Below are positions 33,736-47,097 of a stretch of 64,000 bases of DNA, in pieces. The translations under genes were made by a program, and so were the position numbers. Within the stretch, counting starts at the first letter, position 1, and each line of letters opens with the position of its first letter. A model generated the notes under the pieces. It had not been told where the DNA came from, did not search any database, and saw only the letters and a list, made by a program, of their open reading frames with translations. The stretch is from Lunularia cruciata (Eukaryota; Streptophyta; Marchantiopsida; Lunulariales; Lunulariaceae). The stretch is taken from positions 18,414,001 through 18,478,000 of the forward strand of contig OX419760.1 of assembly GCA_948567375.1 (NCBI GenBank), in the 5' to 3' direction.

Positions 33736-34050
33736 GATCTTTGTTGAGGCAGCAGTTTCCAGCAGCTTAATACCAGAAAGTAGATGGGTTCGGCGGTCTT
33801 TGACCAGAGATTCCACATGTGCACGTTAGGAATAGTGCAAGAGTAATTGGAAAATATTCAGATCTTTGTCGAGGCAGTGGTTTCTGGAGCTGAATACCAG
33901 AAAGTGGATGGGTTAGGAGGTCTTTGACCAGAGGATCCAATTTTGGAGTATTCCGGATTTTCCAGTCAGTTGGAAATATATATGTCTTGAAGCAGTTTCA
34001 GGAGCTGAATCAGACAGGAAACGAGTTCAGGACCTTTGAAATGTGATTAA
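33736..34050. repeat. Diverged direct repeat, period about 125 bp
   Basis: Unit 1 (33736-33815) and unit 2 (33861-33939) share GATCTTTGTYGAGGCAG, ATACCAGAAAGTRGATGGG and GGTCTTTGACCAGAG. A partial third unit (about 33990-34050) keeps GAAGCAGTTTCAGGAGCTGAAT. Function unknown. Confidence 0.6.
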
Positions 34051-35398
34051 ACTTTAATGTAAGGAATTTAAAAGATATAATTGAGCATATCAGCGTCATT
34101 TGGTTGCTTGGATCCATGCCGTAATCCTCGAGCTCAAGTTAGTACTACTGCTGGAGCTGCTGCCAGAAGATTCTTTCTTGCTCGAGTTTCGGCAATGAGT
34201 AACTGTTTGCACTGTGACGGGGTGGGTTATGTGAACTACAGACACCCATAGGACCCACAAAACATCCCTCTCCAAGCGTGCTCCGGCCTCTCTCATCAAT
34301 GAAGACACTACCATATTCCCAATCTCTTGAAGGCTCGGATACAGCAACGGGGAGCACGTGGTGTTGACCACATTTCCGGGATGGACAATGTCCCCACGGC
34401 CAATACTGTTGCAAGGACGACAAAATATGTGGGTTAAGAAAAAGTCTCCTCAGAGACATGACTAGTCCAGGCAATGATTAGGCAGAGAGGTGTGGGGAGG
34501 GTGCAGCGCAACAAGTCAACGAAAGGTGCGTCTAATATGATATAAAAACGTATTGGTACACACGGGTGACTTGGCTCATGAAGATCTTCAATGCTGACTA
34601 TAGAACCAGATGCATCGGGCAGAGCTTGGAATAGAACGATCGATCGAAACCTGCACCAGAAATGAATCAATCAGGCAAACAATCTCGGCAGAGTTCTCCT
34701 GCCATTGAGGGCCTCCAGAATATCGGGAGAGCGCTCTCTCTGCGGGCGGGCGGGCAGGTGGATGGATGCTGAAGAGCTTTTGTAGGTCCCGAAATATTTC
34801 GACAGTAAAGAGCTCAAAAATGTTCTGAGGACCACACTCAATCTGTTATCTATCTGGAGATGTTGTGTTGCCTAAAGCACCGGATGAGTCCTCTTGACGA
34901 TCGCATGAGCCCCTCTAGCAACGATTGCATTTATACTCTTGCCATTGGGGCATTGAGAATGAGTAGCAAGGTTTCTTATCATAAGAGGAAAATGTGTAGA
35001 TTGCTGCAGATGTGACCACCGCAATCTGCTAATCTATTGGTCATCACTCTACCTAAAAGTTCTTCTATCCTATATTTACATTTGCACTCGAAAACTACAG
35101 CCAGCCAACTTGGGCTTCAGGCGATTTGGTCTTTGGCGCAGTTCAGCTTTTATGATTCTAAGGCTCGCAACGAGAAGATATACTTTTCTACTGTCATTCC
35201 ACTACCGGTCAGTCTCGATGCCCGACTCATAATTCTTGTTTTCTAATATCCATCGCGCTCCATTCTTGTCTCTAGATTTTCATATCTGTTTCTTCAAGTT
35301 GGAGCGTAGATCCACCACTAGGGAGTAAAATTGTCACGGAGCTAGTTCTAAGTGAGTTAGTTTTTGGTTTCCTTCTCAGCCTTCCTGTATAGGAGAAA
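34051..35398. other. Intergenic, nothing firmly supported
   Basis: Three minus-strand frames overlap at 34096-34670 but share no family signature and would need splicing to join. The last few hundred bases should include the promoter of the hydrolase gene at 35399. Confidence 0.35.
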
Positions 35399-36796
35399 AT
35401 GGGTGTGTCATCCAGCAGGTCGGACTCGAGCACTCATGCTGTAGCTCCAGAGGCATCGACCTCCAAACGAGAAGTTCCAGCACCAGCTCCATCTTTCACA
35501 AAGGTCCTTCACATCTGGACTTCAATCGTTGGTTTCAGCAGCGGAAGATGCTTGCATTTTGTAATCCATTTTCTTAACGGTAGTTCTAACATTTCTTAAC
35601 GGTGGTTGTTTGCAGATCAATGACTCGGTGTATGAGCTCCATACAGAAGAGAATCCAGATGTCGAGATAGTATTCTTTCATGGTATTCAATTTACTGTGG
35701 AGGATTTGAAGGATTCATATTGGAGAACGTTTACATACAAATCTGGTGTGGGGTGCTGGCCGATGGCATTGCTTCCGCAGACATTGGCAACGATGGGATA
35801 TAAGGCACGAGTATTGACAGTCTGCTACAATACGAGCGCCTCTAAACACCACAAGAAGGGTCGGTTAGATATATATAACCTGGCGGATCAGTTGGTAGAT
35901 GCGCTGATCACAAACCCACAATCGGCTGCGTATATTGGCCAGAAAGGAGTTCCTGTAATATTGATCGGTCACAGTTTAGGTGGCAATTTGATCAAGCAGC
36001 TGATTGCGCACGTAGACGTGGAAGCTCGCGAGAAGCTGAAGCAACCCAGGCATAAAATGCTTCTAAACTTTCTGGGAAATTTCAAGGGCGTGTTCTACAT
36101 GTCGACCCCCCATCATGGGACTCAGTTGGCTAGATGGGACAAGTTGTTTCCAGACAAGAGCGTCAAGCAGGTTCCTGTAGTTGGACTTCTGGAGGTCTTG
36201 AGCAAAGATGCTTCCAGACTCAATAAAGTCATGGCTCTATTGGTCAAGAAGCACGACATCCAAGTAGCTCAAGTCATAGAGACGGAGAAAACTGATTTGG
36301 TAAGCTCCAGTCACCCGATAAATTTCTCACTTCAATTCTCTCGTGTTGGTCAAACCTATGAATTCTTATGACCAGATCTCCGTGATAATAGTACGCTGAA
36401 CATCATTTATACCTTCTTGGTTCAATTCACTTGTAATCAATCCACGAATTTTCTGGATCAGATTTCCATATATCAAGAGAAATGAGTATCATCTTACAGC
36501 TTCAATTGTGCAACTTAGTATCATTCCTTGCACAACGGATCGAATTAACGTGCTCCTTGATTGCTTGGAAACAGGGATACTTCAACGGAATTGTGGTGAA
36601 GGAACCACCTGCTGGAGTCTACGTAGATGTTTGCAGTCCGGTTTCTGACAATCATATCACTATTTGCCGACCAGAAGGTCCGAATTCCGTGACGTTCAAG
36701 CACCTGATTTCCTTCATCCAAGAGATCATGGCAGATAAGACTGCCCTCACGAAGAAGTTGGAGACGTTCAAAAGCTCCTTTAAAATTCCGACGTGA
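35399..36796 (+). CDS. SERAC1-like alpha/beta-hydrolase (lipase fold)
   Basis: Three exons (35399-35503, 35616-36299, 36575-36796) join in phase 0 to 336 residues; introns are 112 and 275 bp. It has the alpha/beta-hydrolase fold of the SERAC1/PGAP1-like group, which act on lipids or ester-linked lipids. Visible: oxyanion-type FFHG (residues 56-58), nucleophile elbow LIGHSLGG with Ser155, the STPHHGTQLA stretch typical of this group, and a C-terminal SDNHITICRPEGPNS block with the likely catalytic His290. The N-terminus MGVSSSRSD is a good N-myristoylation signal, followed by a Pro/Ala-rich linker with no transit peptide, so membrane attachment in the cytosol is plausible (inference). Human SERAC1 works in lipid remodelling at mitochondria-ER contacts; the plant role is not inferable here. 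Confidence 0.88.
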
Positions 36797-38936
36797 CCAA
36801 TGTCAAGCTAACTTGCATGTACTTGCTAGTGTATATAGACTTCAAAGCCTTCGATTGGGTGCCATCGCTGTACATAATTATTCAAAGATAGGCCACAATA
36901 TTACATGCTTTGCCGATGAAAAGAATGGAATGTGAATATGTAAAAAATCGATCATTTACACGATCTCTCTTTGGAGTTGGATTCCATCGACTGACCTGAC
37001 AGAGTGTAGGGGGGTACAGATCCAGATTACAGCTGCTGAATCCCTTATAGATTATAACGCTACATTACTATATGGTGAGAGCTCGATTCACCGGGGAGAC
37101 TACCAGAGCAGACCGAAGTTTTGATTCGTTTAGAACGAACTCGATACAACAAATGGAAGAGTATAAAGATCGTTAATGCGGAGTGTTCTACTATCATTTT
37201 GAGTTTTTTCCGAGTCTCAGCATATGCCACTCAAATTAAATAAATGCGTTTCAATCATTGGAGATTGTGCTTCACAGTGTTGTGGATTCGGGTGATAAGA
37301 GCAAAGGGTTTCCAAGAGTTTAAAGGTTCAAGGTGTGCATGCGATATGCGCAGACTCCTTAGGACCACATCACCGGAAGAATGAACTGATATATATACTT
37401 TGTTGTGAAAAAATTGGTGATTTGATTCAAGGGAAAGCTAATGAGCACTTCTGGCACGTAGACCTGACTCTGAAAATTAATACCCTAGGGATTGAAGGAT
37501 CACACAAGCAAGCAGACAGATCACGCCAGTGTCCAGAATTTGCTAGCTTGTGGGAGGATTAAAGTGCGATCAGTTTAACAAGCAAGCTTATCCGCGAATA
37601 GGGGCGACTGTATGCGGCGACGAAGACATGATTTAAGTTGCATTCCCAGGAACGAGTACGCCTCGCGTGTGATGGTTTACTATTCTGAAGTGGGCCACGC
37701 GATAGAAAATCCGTCCATCACGTTTCGATGAAACTGTGCGGGCTGCGAAGGAGATTCAAATGTCAAATTGAAGACAACGCGTACATACATTCCATCGCAG
37801 CTTGTGAGCTGTTCATATCTACCTGAATCACGAGAAGAGCAAACCAAACGTTGATTCTGTGCGCAGTTGCGTGTACATCGTGTTCGTGCCTCACTGGTTT
37901 CTTCAAAAGAATCGCCCATATGCGAGTCGTTGTTGAACAGCTGACATATCGATATTCGTTTCCTTAGATAGCCCGGACTTATCAGGGCAATGTGTAAGAA
38001 TATGTTCTGAAGAAATCGTGGACATCATGATACAGTCGGTGGAGCTGCTCGCTTCTTCTCCTTCATGAGAGGTGGGGGATGATGACAAGGTATTGTATTT
38101 AGACCTTCCCTCCTCGGCATCGACCTAAGGTCGCCTGTGTACTTCTTCCTTATAGAATTGGGTCGGGAGTTCTCACAAGCAAGAAAAGAACTCCATTTAC
38201 GACTTCTCTAACGTCTTCCATGCCGTTACTCTCTACACTTCTACTGAGGATCCTTGTAATTGAAAGTTCATCCTTGTCCTGTCGGCGACACAAACAAGTG
38301 AAAGACTACCAGATACTTGAGATGCTAAGATCTCAGATGTCCAATTCGAGAATCCAAAATCGAAGCTTAGAACTGATTGCATGCTGTGAGCAATTCAGGT
38401 GCACAAATCCTTACAGTAGAAGTGCAGTACACCTTGAATGGCAGGATAAAAGGCAGAATTGCGAGTGTGCTAAAACTGCTACTGTCCTTGAGATCCTCGG
38501 CCGAGTCCAAATCTGTAGTATCCATCCATATCCTGCTTGAGTTTCTTGCTAAAATCTTCAAGTGCGGCAGTTTAGCCTTGTTGCCTCCGAGTCTCATTGT
38601 GGTTTCTCACATGATGAAATCGCCCGCCTCCGTCACTTCAAGGATACTAACTCAGCTTCAAACACAAAGGCGGAGAGAAAGGAGGCTTCAAGCCTTATAC
38701 ATTAAGGTGTGCTTTGAAGACAAGAAGTCCGATTGTTTGTGACAGAATCAAACCTTGAGTTCGCTAGTCTAACAGTCACTTAAACTGGGCAGCATTTTCG
38801 ACAGAATTCTTGGCTTTTAGACCAAGTTTTTCTTTCTTTTCCAGCTGAACACATTGCCACACTCCTATTAGAACCGCAGTCATCTATGCGGTGGAACAAC
38901 TTAGAATATACATGGTTTGAAGAATGGTACTAACTA
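36797..38936. other. Intergenic between convergent genes, nothing supported
   Basis: Holds the 3' ends of the hydrolase (+) and GPN1 (-) transcripts. Short frames near 37335-37562, 37903-38088 and 38220-38742 show no recognised domain. Confidence 0.4.
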
Positions 38937-41900
38937 CTAGTGTCTGTAATCTGTGTCATCCCAGTAATCATCATTATCATGATAGTCATCCTCGTCAGCA
39001 TCGGCATCGTCAACAGCATCTGAGTCGTCGTCATCTTCTTCGTCTTCATCGACGTCGGCAGCATCCTCATCTTCCGCTAGCACATCCTTCTTTGTTGCGG
39101 AAGCAAGAACAACAGGTTGTCCCTTCGTTTCTGCCATATCTTTCTCCAGCTTCGCCAAATTGGTTGCCTTCCTTTCTTCCTCTCTCTGCTCCTTCTCCCT
39201 GCGTCGTTGATCTAACTCCACTCTACATATCCAAAGATTTAAAGACCCAGTCAAGACCGGGAGACCGCAGATGTAAAGATCAAGTTTGAAGGTAGAACCA
39301 GAATTTATCGACTACTACACATATATTCACAAACATCAACTCCCCATGCACCTGGCTCAAGAACCTGGCTTCAGAAAGACCACTACACACGTTATTCTGC
39401 TGGGCAGTAAGCTTTTCAAATCACCCTAGATTGTCAGCAAGTTTGAGCGTTTATTATTTGATTGTAGTCTCCGCTTCGATAATAAGTTCCTGACCAGTGA
39501 AAACAGAGCGCACCTGTAATTTTGCATGTACTCCACACCACAAAGATCGACTGTGTTGAAAAATTCCTCCATGCCTGCTCCAGTAATCGCGGACACCCCA
39601 ACATTATGCAAGTTCTGGTAGAACTCATCAAGCACTAGGCATAAACTTCTGCTCAAATTAGCATTGTAAGACTTGTCGCTTTCAACAGCATCTTGAAACT
39701 TCTCAAAATCCTCCATCCACTGCACAAGAACCAGGTGAGCAGTTAGTTTTGTAGGTCCAAGGTGTACAAGGAAAGAGGGCACAAATGCGAAGTCTCTCAG
39801 ATCCGTCGCTGTAAAATATATCCATTTCTTACTCCAAGGAACAATAAAAGCTGAGATGTCTCAAACCTGTTAATGTACTCACAAATAGCAAAATCCTGCA
39901 AACAATAGCCTGAGGAAGCACATTTTAGCATCGGTCGACCTGACCCTCAGAACTCACAGTTTATGCCTAATCCCAGAAGTCAATCTAAAAGGAAAACCGT
40001 ACTTACACACAACTTCAGACACGACATACAGCCCCAAATTTAGGAGAATATAAACATGGATCTTGTGAAACATAAAGCCAGTCGGCAGCAGCTTGAGGAC
40101 GGGGAGCTAGCATGGGGTTTGTGGAGGACATGTATAATTCTCAAAGGAAAGGATACACAAGACTTGGTTTGCTACTTCAAAGTCGTGGAGGCTGAGGAAA
40201 CTGGTAAAAGCATTTACAAGATCTTACGGCTCGGACAAGAGGTAGTACATCATGAATCCTCTGGGCAACAACCACAGAAACGGAATAGAACGATGAAAAT
40301 GTGCAATTTAGAGGACCTGAATGTCGCCCAAATCGATATACTATTGCAAATACGGCAGAGACAGAACAGCACAGGGTGCCCACCACCTTCATCAGTTCTA
40401 ACCTTCGTGCAGCGCAGAAGGATCTCCTTCATGCTGACTTTCTGTCACATCACAAGAAGTGACGCGATAACCAAGTCTTTCTGGGAGCTTCCCCAGAGAT
40501 AGCTCCCGAATAAAGTCAATGACGGCCACAAATGGCAACACGTGCAAACACGGGTTCAAAGTAATAGCTAAACAGGTCATATGAGAAATTCCTAGAGGAG
40601 AAAATAAATGATAAGAGTGCTTTCAGCATAAGGTAAGTATAGAAGATATACTGTAGACAAAAGAGAAAAAAAATCTGTAAACAAAACACAATCCCCAGAC
40701 TAATCAGATATAGGTGCCCAAGACGATGGCAGGAGCCCAATAGTGCTGACAAGGAGATCTACATCCATCAAAGGGAACAAATAAAGTCAGAAGCAGCAGC
40801 TTTTGAGCTGATTGGGATGAAGAGCATTCAAACTCTCAACTTCTTTCATTTGAGTGGCTAGGAACTTAAAATATGTCACTGGAAACTTGTGTGCAGAATA
40901 TCGAAACATCGCCGTCTGATGAATCACGTGCAGACTAGACTGATGATGATGTCCCAAGGTGAAAAAGGTCTAAGTAGCCCAATAAATGACGGGTGTTTGT
41001 TTCCAACACAAGCTCACCATAACTTAACACCGATGTATCTCTCAGATCCTAAAGCCTCTGTTTCATTCATAAGCCGAGTATTACCTCAACGGCAAACTGG
41101 TGCTGAGATATGTCCGTCTTATTGAAGGCTAGCATCAACGGAAGGCGTGTCTTGTACAAAATCCCACATGCATACAGCATGTTACTCATAAAGGTGATAG
41201 GACTCGTGGACCGAGGAGTATCGACAACATATGTCACCACCGTTGGAAACGTCGAGGCAAAAGCCTCGGTAATAATAGCACCAGACGCTGACCACGTAAA
41301 AATTTCAATCTGTCCAGGAGTATCCACCAGTACATAATCCAGCTCGGGTGCCCTCCTCTCCACCAAACCCACCACCTGTAATGAAACGCCGGTGATATTC
41401 ATATCAGAAACATTTTTGGTACAAAAGAACTGCACAGACAGAAGCAGAGCTCCAGTAATTTCAAACGGCAATTACTTATGGGTGCCGTTTATCACGAAAA
41501 GATTTTATAACAAGTGAGGGTAGAAGATGGAGTAGAAAAAGATCGAAGATTAGCATAACGTACTCTTTATTCGGAGCCAATCCTAAATTCACAAACAAGC
41601 CAAAGAGGCTACCAACCTCGTCGAACTTCGTAGCAAATAAGTTCAATGAGGTAAGAATCCCTCCGTTTGGCCCCAGGTGATATTCTTTCATCACATTTTT
41701 GTAATTCACTGTATCTCGGATATCAATATTCGCACCATAAGGCAAACTAGTCACTGCAGGGTCCAAATTCAGCACATATCCGCGCTTTCCGGACTCTTGT
41801 ACGTGGGCCACCAGCCTGTGCATCAAAGTAGTCTTCCCGCTCCCTGTGCACCAAAGCAAGCAGAAAACATGGCGCCTTACTCATCCACACGACCTCCTCC

Positions 41901-42159
41901 ACTTCTTCAAACTGCGTAAAGAAGACCAGACATAACAGGGCAGAAAGAACTCACCAGCCATGCCAATAACGATGACAATAATAGGTTTTTTAGATGGTTT
42001 CTTCGTAGAAGAGCTAGAAGAACCCCCCGGGTCTCCCTCTGCCTCGGGTTCCAGGCTCAACTTCTTCATCTCCGCTTGCGGAGTTTCATCCTCCGCATCC
42101 GAAAGATCCAAGTCTACCTCACTCATGTCTCCAACAACTTGAGTCTCACCAAAATTCAA
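38937..42159 (-). CDS. GPN1: GPN-loop GTPase 1
   Basis: Five exons on the minus strand (42159-41955, 41843-41617, 41375-41085, 39719-39514, 39222-38937) join in phase to 404 residues; introns are 111, 241, 1365 and 291 bp. GPN-loop GTPases form dimers and bring RNA polymerase II into the nucleus. Landmarks: P-loop GMAGSGKTT split by intron 1 (about residues 65-73), LNLDPAV, the signature GPN at residues 126-128 ([11 protein letters not shown]), DTPGQ (162-166), NKTD guanine-specificity motif (229-232), and a long Glu/Arg helix then an acidic Asp/Glu tail. The acidic tail and the match around LFATKFDE and [17 protein letters not shown] identify GPN1 (XAB1; QQT2 in Arabidopsis) rather than GPN2 or GPN3. 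An alternative start is Met at 42126. No broken motif. Confidence 0.95.
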
Positions 42160-44301
42160 CTCAACTCAGCTCGGCTCAAATTCTCCAATTCCGAATCCGC
42201 TAACGATCAAAACCTCCTATTAAACTAATCCTTCATATACTTTCCCGAGTGCATTGCATCCCTTCTGATCACTGCTGTGCTGAATGAGAATTTGCAGAGA
42301 CTGAATCGAATGCGAGGTCGTTTTGATTGTCTTGATGTCAGCAAGAGGTCAATTCAACTTCCCCATAGACCCCTCGATTCAAACCCTTGTTGGCGCTTTG
42401 CCTTTAACTAAAGACTTCCGCGGGAGTACTTGGAAATTCACTGAACTCCGCCATGACACGTAGTTTGTCGCCATAAGACGGAAAGCACCCACCGGATCTG
42501 GAAAGGGACTGCCATCGACCCTCTCGAATTTTATTAGGGTTAACCTCTCTCCCGGGAACGATGATGTTTCCGTACGTACTTTAATCGTGAGTAATCACTG
42601 GAGTTCATTAAGCACATAAAAGTTTCGTTACAGATGGAGTTAACACGTGTCGGAAGCTACTTAAATCCATCATGTGGTGCCTCCTGGGAACTATCTTAAA
42701 TTCTATGTAAGCAATGAAGCATAAAAATGATGTATCTCGAATGAATTGTATCAACTTTGTTGGAATGCATAATCTTTTACAATATGTGATATAAGAAAAT
42801 CTTCATGTTTTCATAAACGTTTTACCTAATAAGATTCAGCAGTATCAAGTTTATGTGGACTACATTCATATGTTCCATCCATGCTTCAGATAAAATTGGT
42901 CAAGAAATATATGGAACTTACTAAAGAGACCAATTAGAGAAAGGAAAGGTGAATATGAGAAAACATAGTTGAGAAAGGAAACAAGATCACAAAGAGACTA
43001 ATTACATACTCATGAGCCCTTTATCCCCTAACTCTATCTCAAATATAGCTAAAAAGGATGTTCTCATATGGGTCTCCCAAAATTACGTACTCTAATCCAT
43101 TCAGATTGATGTCCTCTTCTCTTATCAAAATTAAATTTGATATTTTTATATCGATTGGACCGCTTAACAAACGGTTGCACCACTTCAAGTTCATATAATA
43201 TAATTTAGAAACTGGAATCACCTCTACACTAAAAAGCCTGATAAGCCACATGTGACGTGATAAAGATAATAAACATCACACCAGTTTCCCTTCAACATTG
43301 ACACCGGAAGAAATCGATATAATTTTGTTAATCAACCACTAATAAAATGAGGCCCTAAATCCATGGAGGTGGGCTTTACAGTTTCTGAGTTTTACTACAT
43401 TATGTTATGATAATTCCAATCTAATTATCCCAGATTGGACGGTTACAACACTCTAAATAATCCAAGTTGCAATCGAATACCGTATAAATATTATTCATTG
43501 GGTGTGCAAGTATAAACATACTGAACTAGAGGCCCAAGGCTAATCTCTATAAGAATGAGAAATTCTTTATATACAATAAACTTATTACGCACCCGTTCAC
43601 GATAATGATATTTCATTATCTTCAATGGAAAGAATAAACATGATTCGGAGTTTTTAAAACGAATATGAAAAACAATCCACCAACTTTAACCTTATAAGAA
43701 GATTTGCACAACATATGAACAAAATATGTCATATATTAAAATCAACTGATTCTTACAGTTACTGCATGAAAAACGCTATCCAGGCACACCATAGTAAAGA
43801 AAAACCCTTGGTGAGTTACCCTGCAATTTAATCATGAAATCATGAAGTTTATGTAGGACGTCAACATCAAAGACAGTGTAGTGAGAAATAAAGAACTCCA
43901 ATCGCGAAAGAGAAGGAACGCCAGTGTAGTGAAATAAAGAAAGCCAATCGCGAAAGATAGCGCTAGCCACCGTCGAGTTACGCCGTCCAGGATGGCCGTG
44001 TGCCGTCAGGTTGACAAGAACCACCCAAATCAATTGCAGTCCTGTGCATGTGGTACCGTGCAGTCGCGTGTTGACTCTCTATTTTGAAGTGGGAGGAAGG
44101 AAGTCTACCACTGCGCCAGACATTGAAGGAGACGAAGATTGAGTCCTTCGTGGACGATAAGATCCGAGAAGGCGCTGTACAATTCCGCTGTACGCACTGT
44201 ACAGATATTGTGACATCTCCAATACTGACGGAAGAGAAGAATTGGTCGGTGTAGCCAGGCTCTGCGGGAAAAACATCAGGAGAAGCTGAGAAAGGGAAGG
44301 C
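42160..44301. other. Divergent intergenic region, AT-rich
   Basis: Lies between the starts of GPN1 (-) and the DnaJ-type gene (+), so it should hold both promoters. The middle (about 42650-43800) is AT-rich with no coding frame. Minus-strand frames near 43978-44364 show no domain. Confidence 0.4.
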
Positions 44302-45857
44302 GTGAGAGATCGAGTTATGCTGCGGGTTGTTGACAATTGGATCTCCAGTGGGCCTCTGCTTCATGTTGGAGCTCAGACTGGACTTTGCTTGCGGAGGAAA
44401 ATAGTTGGAGTGCGTGCGGTATCAGCAACAGAGGAGAGAGAATTTAGCAATTCGCAGACAAGTTCCAGTGGAGGAGGATTTGTCAAGCCCTTATCTGAAT
44501 TATACCCGCGACTGCCATGCCGGCATTGCAGAGGTATGTGTTCAGGGGATTTAGGGAGAGATCCAGTGGAAATTGCCTGTTCGCTGAGTAGAAATTCTAC
44601 CACTTTGCAAACGCTTGTGGAAAGATTCCTGTTCTACTTGGGCGATTCTTATGTAAATTGAGGTATTTAATTGATTGAGTAACTTTTGTTTCTGCTCCTC
44701 TTTTCCATGAACGGCATATATGTCTTCTTCTTCGGGTTCTTATTGCAGCTGACCAATTCCAACTATACTACAGATAAGCACTTAACTCTAATATTGCGGG
44801 GAAAAGTTGCTTCAAAAACTTTGATCACTTGCCTAATCTCATTGTGATAAGCTGGAGTTGAGGATTATCTGGTTTTGGTTTTGACAGGTTCTACTGAGAT
44901 CGAATGCGATAAATGTAACGGAGAAGGAAAACTTGCGAAAGGAGGATGGCACAAGAAAAATCCTGTCAGGTTGGATCTGATTATAGGTGAGAAATTATAC
45001 TCCTATATGTGAATTGCATTTCTGAAAAGACAAAAAGAAGTTGACGAAACCTCATGTGGAATGCTGCCAAAAGTATTGTTCATGTTCAGTATAGCGGTTG
45101 AAGTGCAAAAGTATACATATTGGTTTACTTGTTAGTGCAACTGCTAGATTCTTCGGTTCATCCCGAGCATGAAGATCTAAGCAGGAAAGATATCGATTAC
45201 TGTTACTTCAGGATCGAAATGGACAGCCATGGAAAGTACTTTCGGATGGCGTCATTTTCGAGTACATTCAAAAAGAAGAGGCTCTGGACAGGATTGGTTT
45301 GTTGAAATGAGTGCCACTTGTGACGAGACTACGAGATTCTGGGTGAATATTAAGAATCTGAAGGTTCGTATTTTTCCCCTGGACAATGTAATGGGACAAA
45401 AATGAGGCTTCCAGGAAGTATGTGCTAACTTGCAATATTAGAATTATGATCTTGTATACAAACTTCATGATTGCACATCAGGAAATGCAGGGCAGATAAA
45501 TTTTGGAGACAAATTGTTGGCATTTGTCATGGCATGATATGATCTACTTTCTACACCTTACCTACCTGTTTGATGCTGGCTAGCTGAAATTTAGCGGAAA
45601 TCAGGCTTCAATGCAGCAAGTTGCATATATGAGCCTAGTTTGTCGTATGGACTCTCTATAATGTGTTGTCCGTTGTGGTTGTGTAGGAGAGGGAAAGATG
45701 GAGCATGGGCTGGCTCCAGAAAACCGAGATTTTGGCTGCCAAAGGTGAGAAGGGTTACAAATTATCTTGTAAAGCTTGTAAAGGAAAAGGGCGTCTACCC
45801 TGTGTTTGTGTTTTGCGGCCTTCAGATGATCCAGCTTTAGAGATTATTGACGTTTGA
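44302..45857 (+). CDS. DnaJ-type cysteine-rich zinc-finger protein, probably plastid
   Basis: Four exons (44302-44533, 44888-44986, 45212-45363, 45687-45857) join in phase to 217 residues; introns are 354, 225 and 323 bp. It resembles the plant group that has only the cysteine-rich domain of DnaJ and no J domain, whose members act as plastid chaperones or in thylakoid assembly. Cysteine pairs: C73/C76 (CRHC), C84/C87 (CDKCNGEG), C189/C192 (CKACKGKG) and C200/C202 (CVC, one residue short of CxxC). Between pairs two and three is an insert with GGWHKKNPV, SKWTAMESTFGWRHFRV and FVEMSATCDETTRFWVNIKNL. The first 70 residues are basic, Ser/Thr-rich and poor in acids, consistent with a transit peptide. 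The exact function is not assigned. Confidence 0.85.
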
Positions 45858-47097
45858 CGTTGAGGCTACGGCGAATCGTATGCTTCCATTGATCCCTAAA
45901 CTGACAGCTATTTAGGGGTTGCATCTGACGTCTCAAACAGCCTTATGCCATTGATGCTGAGTCGTTTCTCTGCTCAAGGAATCGATGTTTGAGTCCCATG
46001 TGGTTCCCATGCATCCATTCAAACGAGGATCAGATCATGAGGTTCTAATACCCCTTTGTAATTGTCAGTATAAGGGGGGATTTAAATTTTCAATAGCAGG
46101 GTATCCCACAGTTAAATCCTTCTAACTGGAATTTCATCAGAACATCGTTGATTTGGTATTACATCTTCCCTATTCATCTTGCCTGCCTCGAGAGACCGTA
46201 AGATATTTACAATGGCCTGTCTTTGTAAATATCAAGCTGCTTAGAAAAAGGTAAAAATGGAGAGAGTGGTGCAAAGTCCTTTCGCAAATTTCAAGTATTG
46301 GCCTACGTTTCTGGTACCAAATCTTGTGCAAACTTGCCCCAAGACGATCGGTAACGACACTAAGGTAGACTTGGACACTGAAGACCACCACTTAGGATAT
46401 GAGAAAATGGGAGCAGAAGTATGCTCTTAGCATACTTCATTTGATTTCTTCATGGGATTAAGTGACACCACTTGAGTACTCTAAGAATGGAATTTGCCTC
46501 TTGCAGCTGACCTCTTTCTCTTGCTGTCATTACAATGCAAAAAGACACTGGATAAAGACCTTACACAAATAGAGAAGATGAGAACTCTCTCTCGCAATCT
46601 TACAAGGTCTTTCAGTTGGCACTTTCAATACGGTGAAGAATGATTTGTCCGCGATCTGAACTCTATGAGCAGAATGAAACTAAATGGTCTATCTTTGAAT
46701 AACTCACCAGTAGTCAAGTGAAGCTGTGTATTAAGCGCATCCTTGCCAAGAAGCACACTAAATATCACTAGTAACCTTGAATTAAAGGCAAAGGACAGAG
46801 AATGAAATAATGTGCAGGAATATGTCAAAGAATATATCACTTCACACTACCGGCACCGAACTTAAAATAATTTGCTGCATAATTTCCACATTCATGAATA
46901 TGAATGTCGTCACTGCAAAAACCCTTGTGAAGAGAGTGGGAGCAACGGAGAGAAATCAGAGGTGAAGCAAGCAGCAATAAAATATTGAATCGAAACAGAA
47001 AAGTCCTCCTTCTCTTTCCTAAGGTGGGTGACTGGGCAAAGTGCCATTCTTCTATTTTGCTCTTTATTTTCAAAAAAGTTGATAATTGCAAGATGTA
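45858..47097. other. Intergenic between convergent genes, nothing supported
   Basis: Contains the 3' ends of the DnaJ-type (+) and CWF19-like (-) transcripts. No frame with a recognisable domain. Confidence 0.4.

Noticed and set aside
34096-34670. Three overlapping minus-strand frames as a gene
   Set aside because: No family signature, and no convincing in-phase splice path was found.
40056-40502. 148-codon frame on the plus strand
   Set aside because: It lies within the third intron of GPN1 on the opposite strand and shows no domain or codon pattern of a gene.
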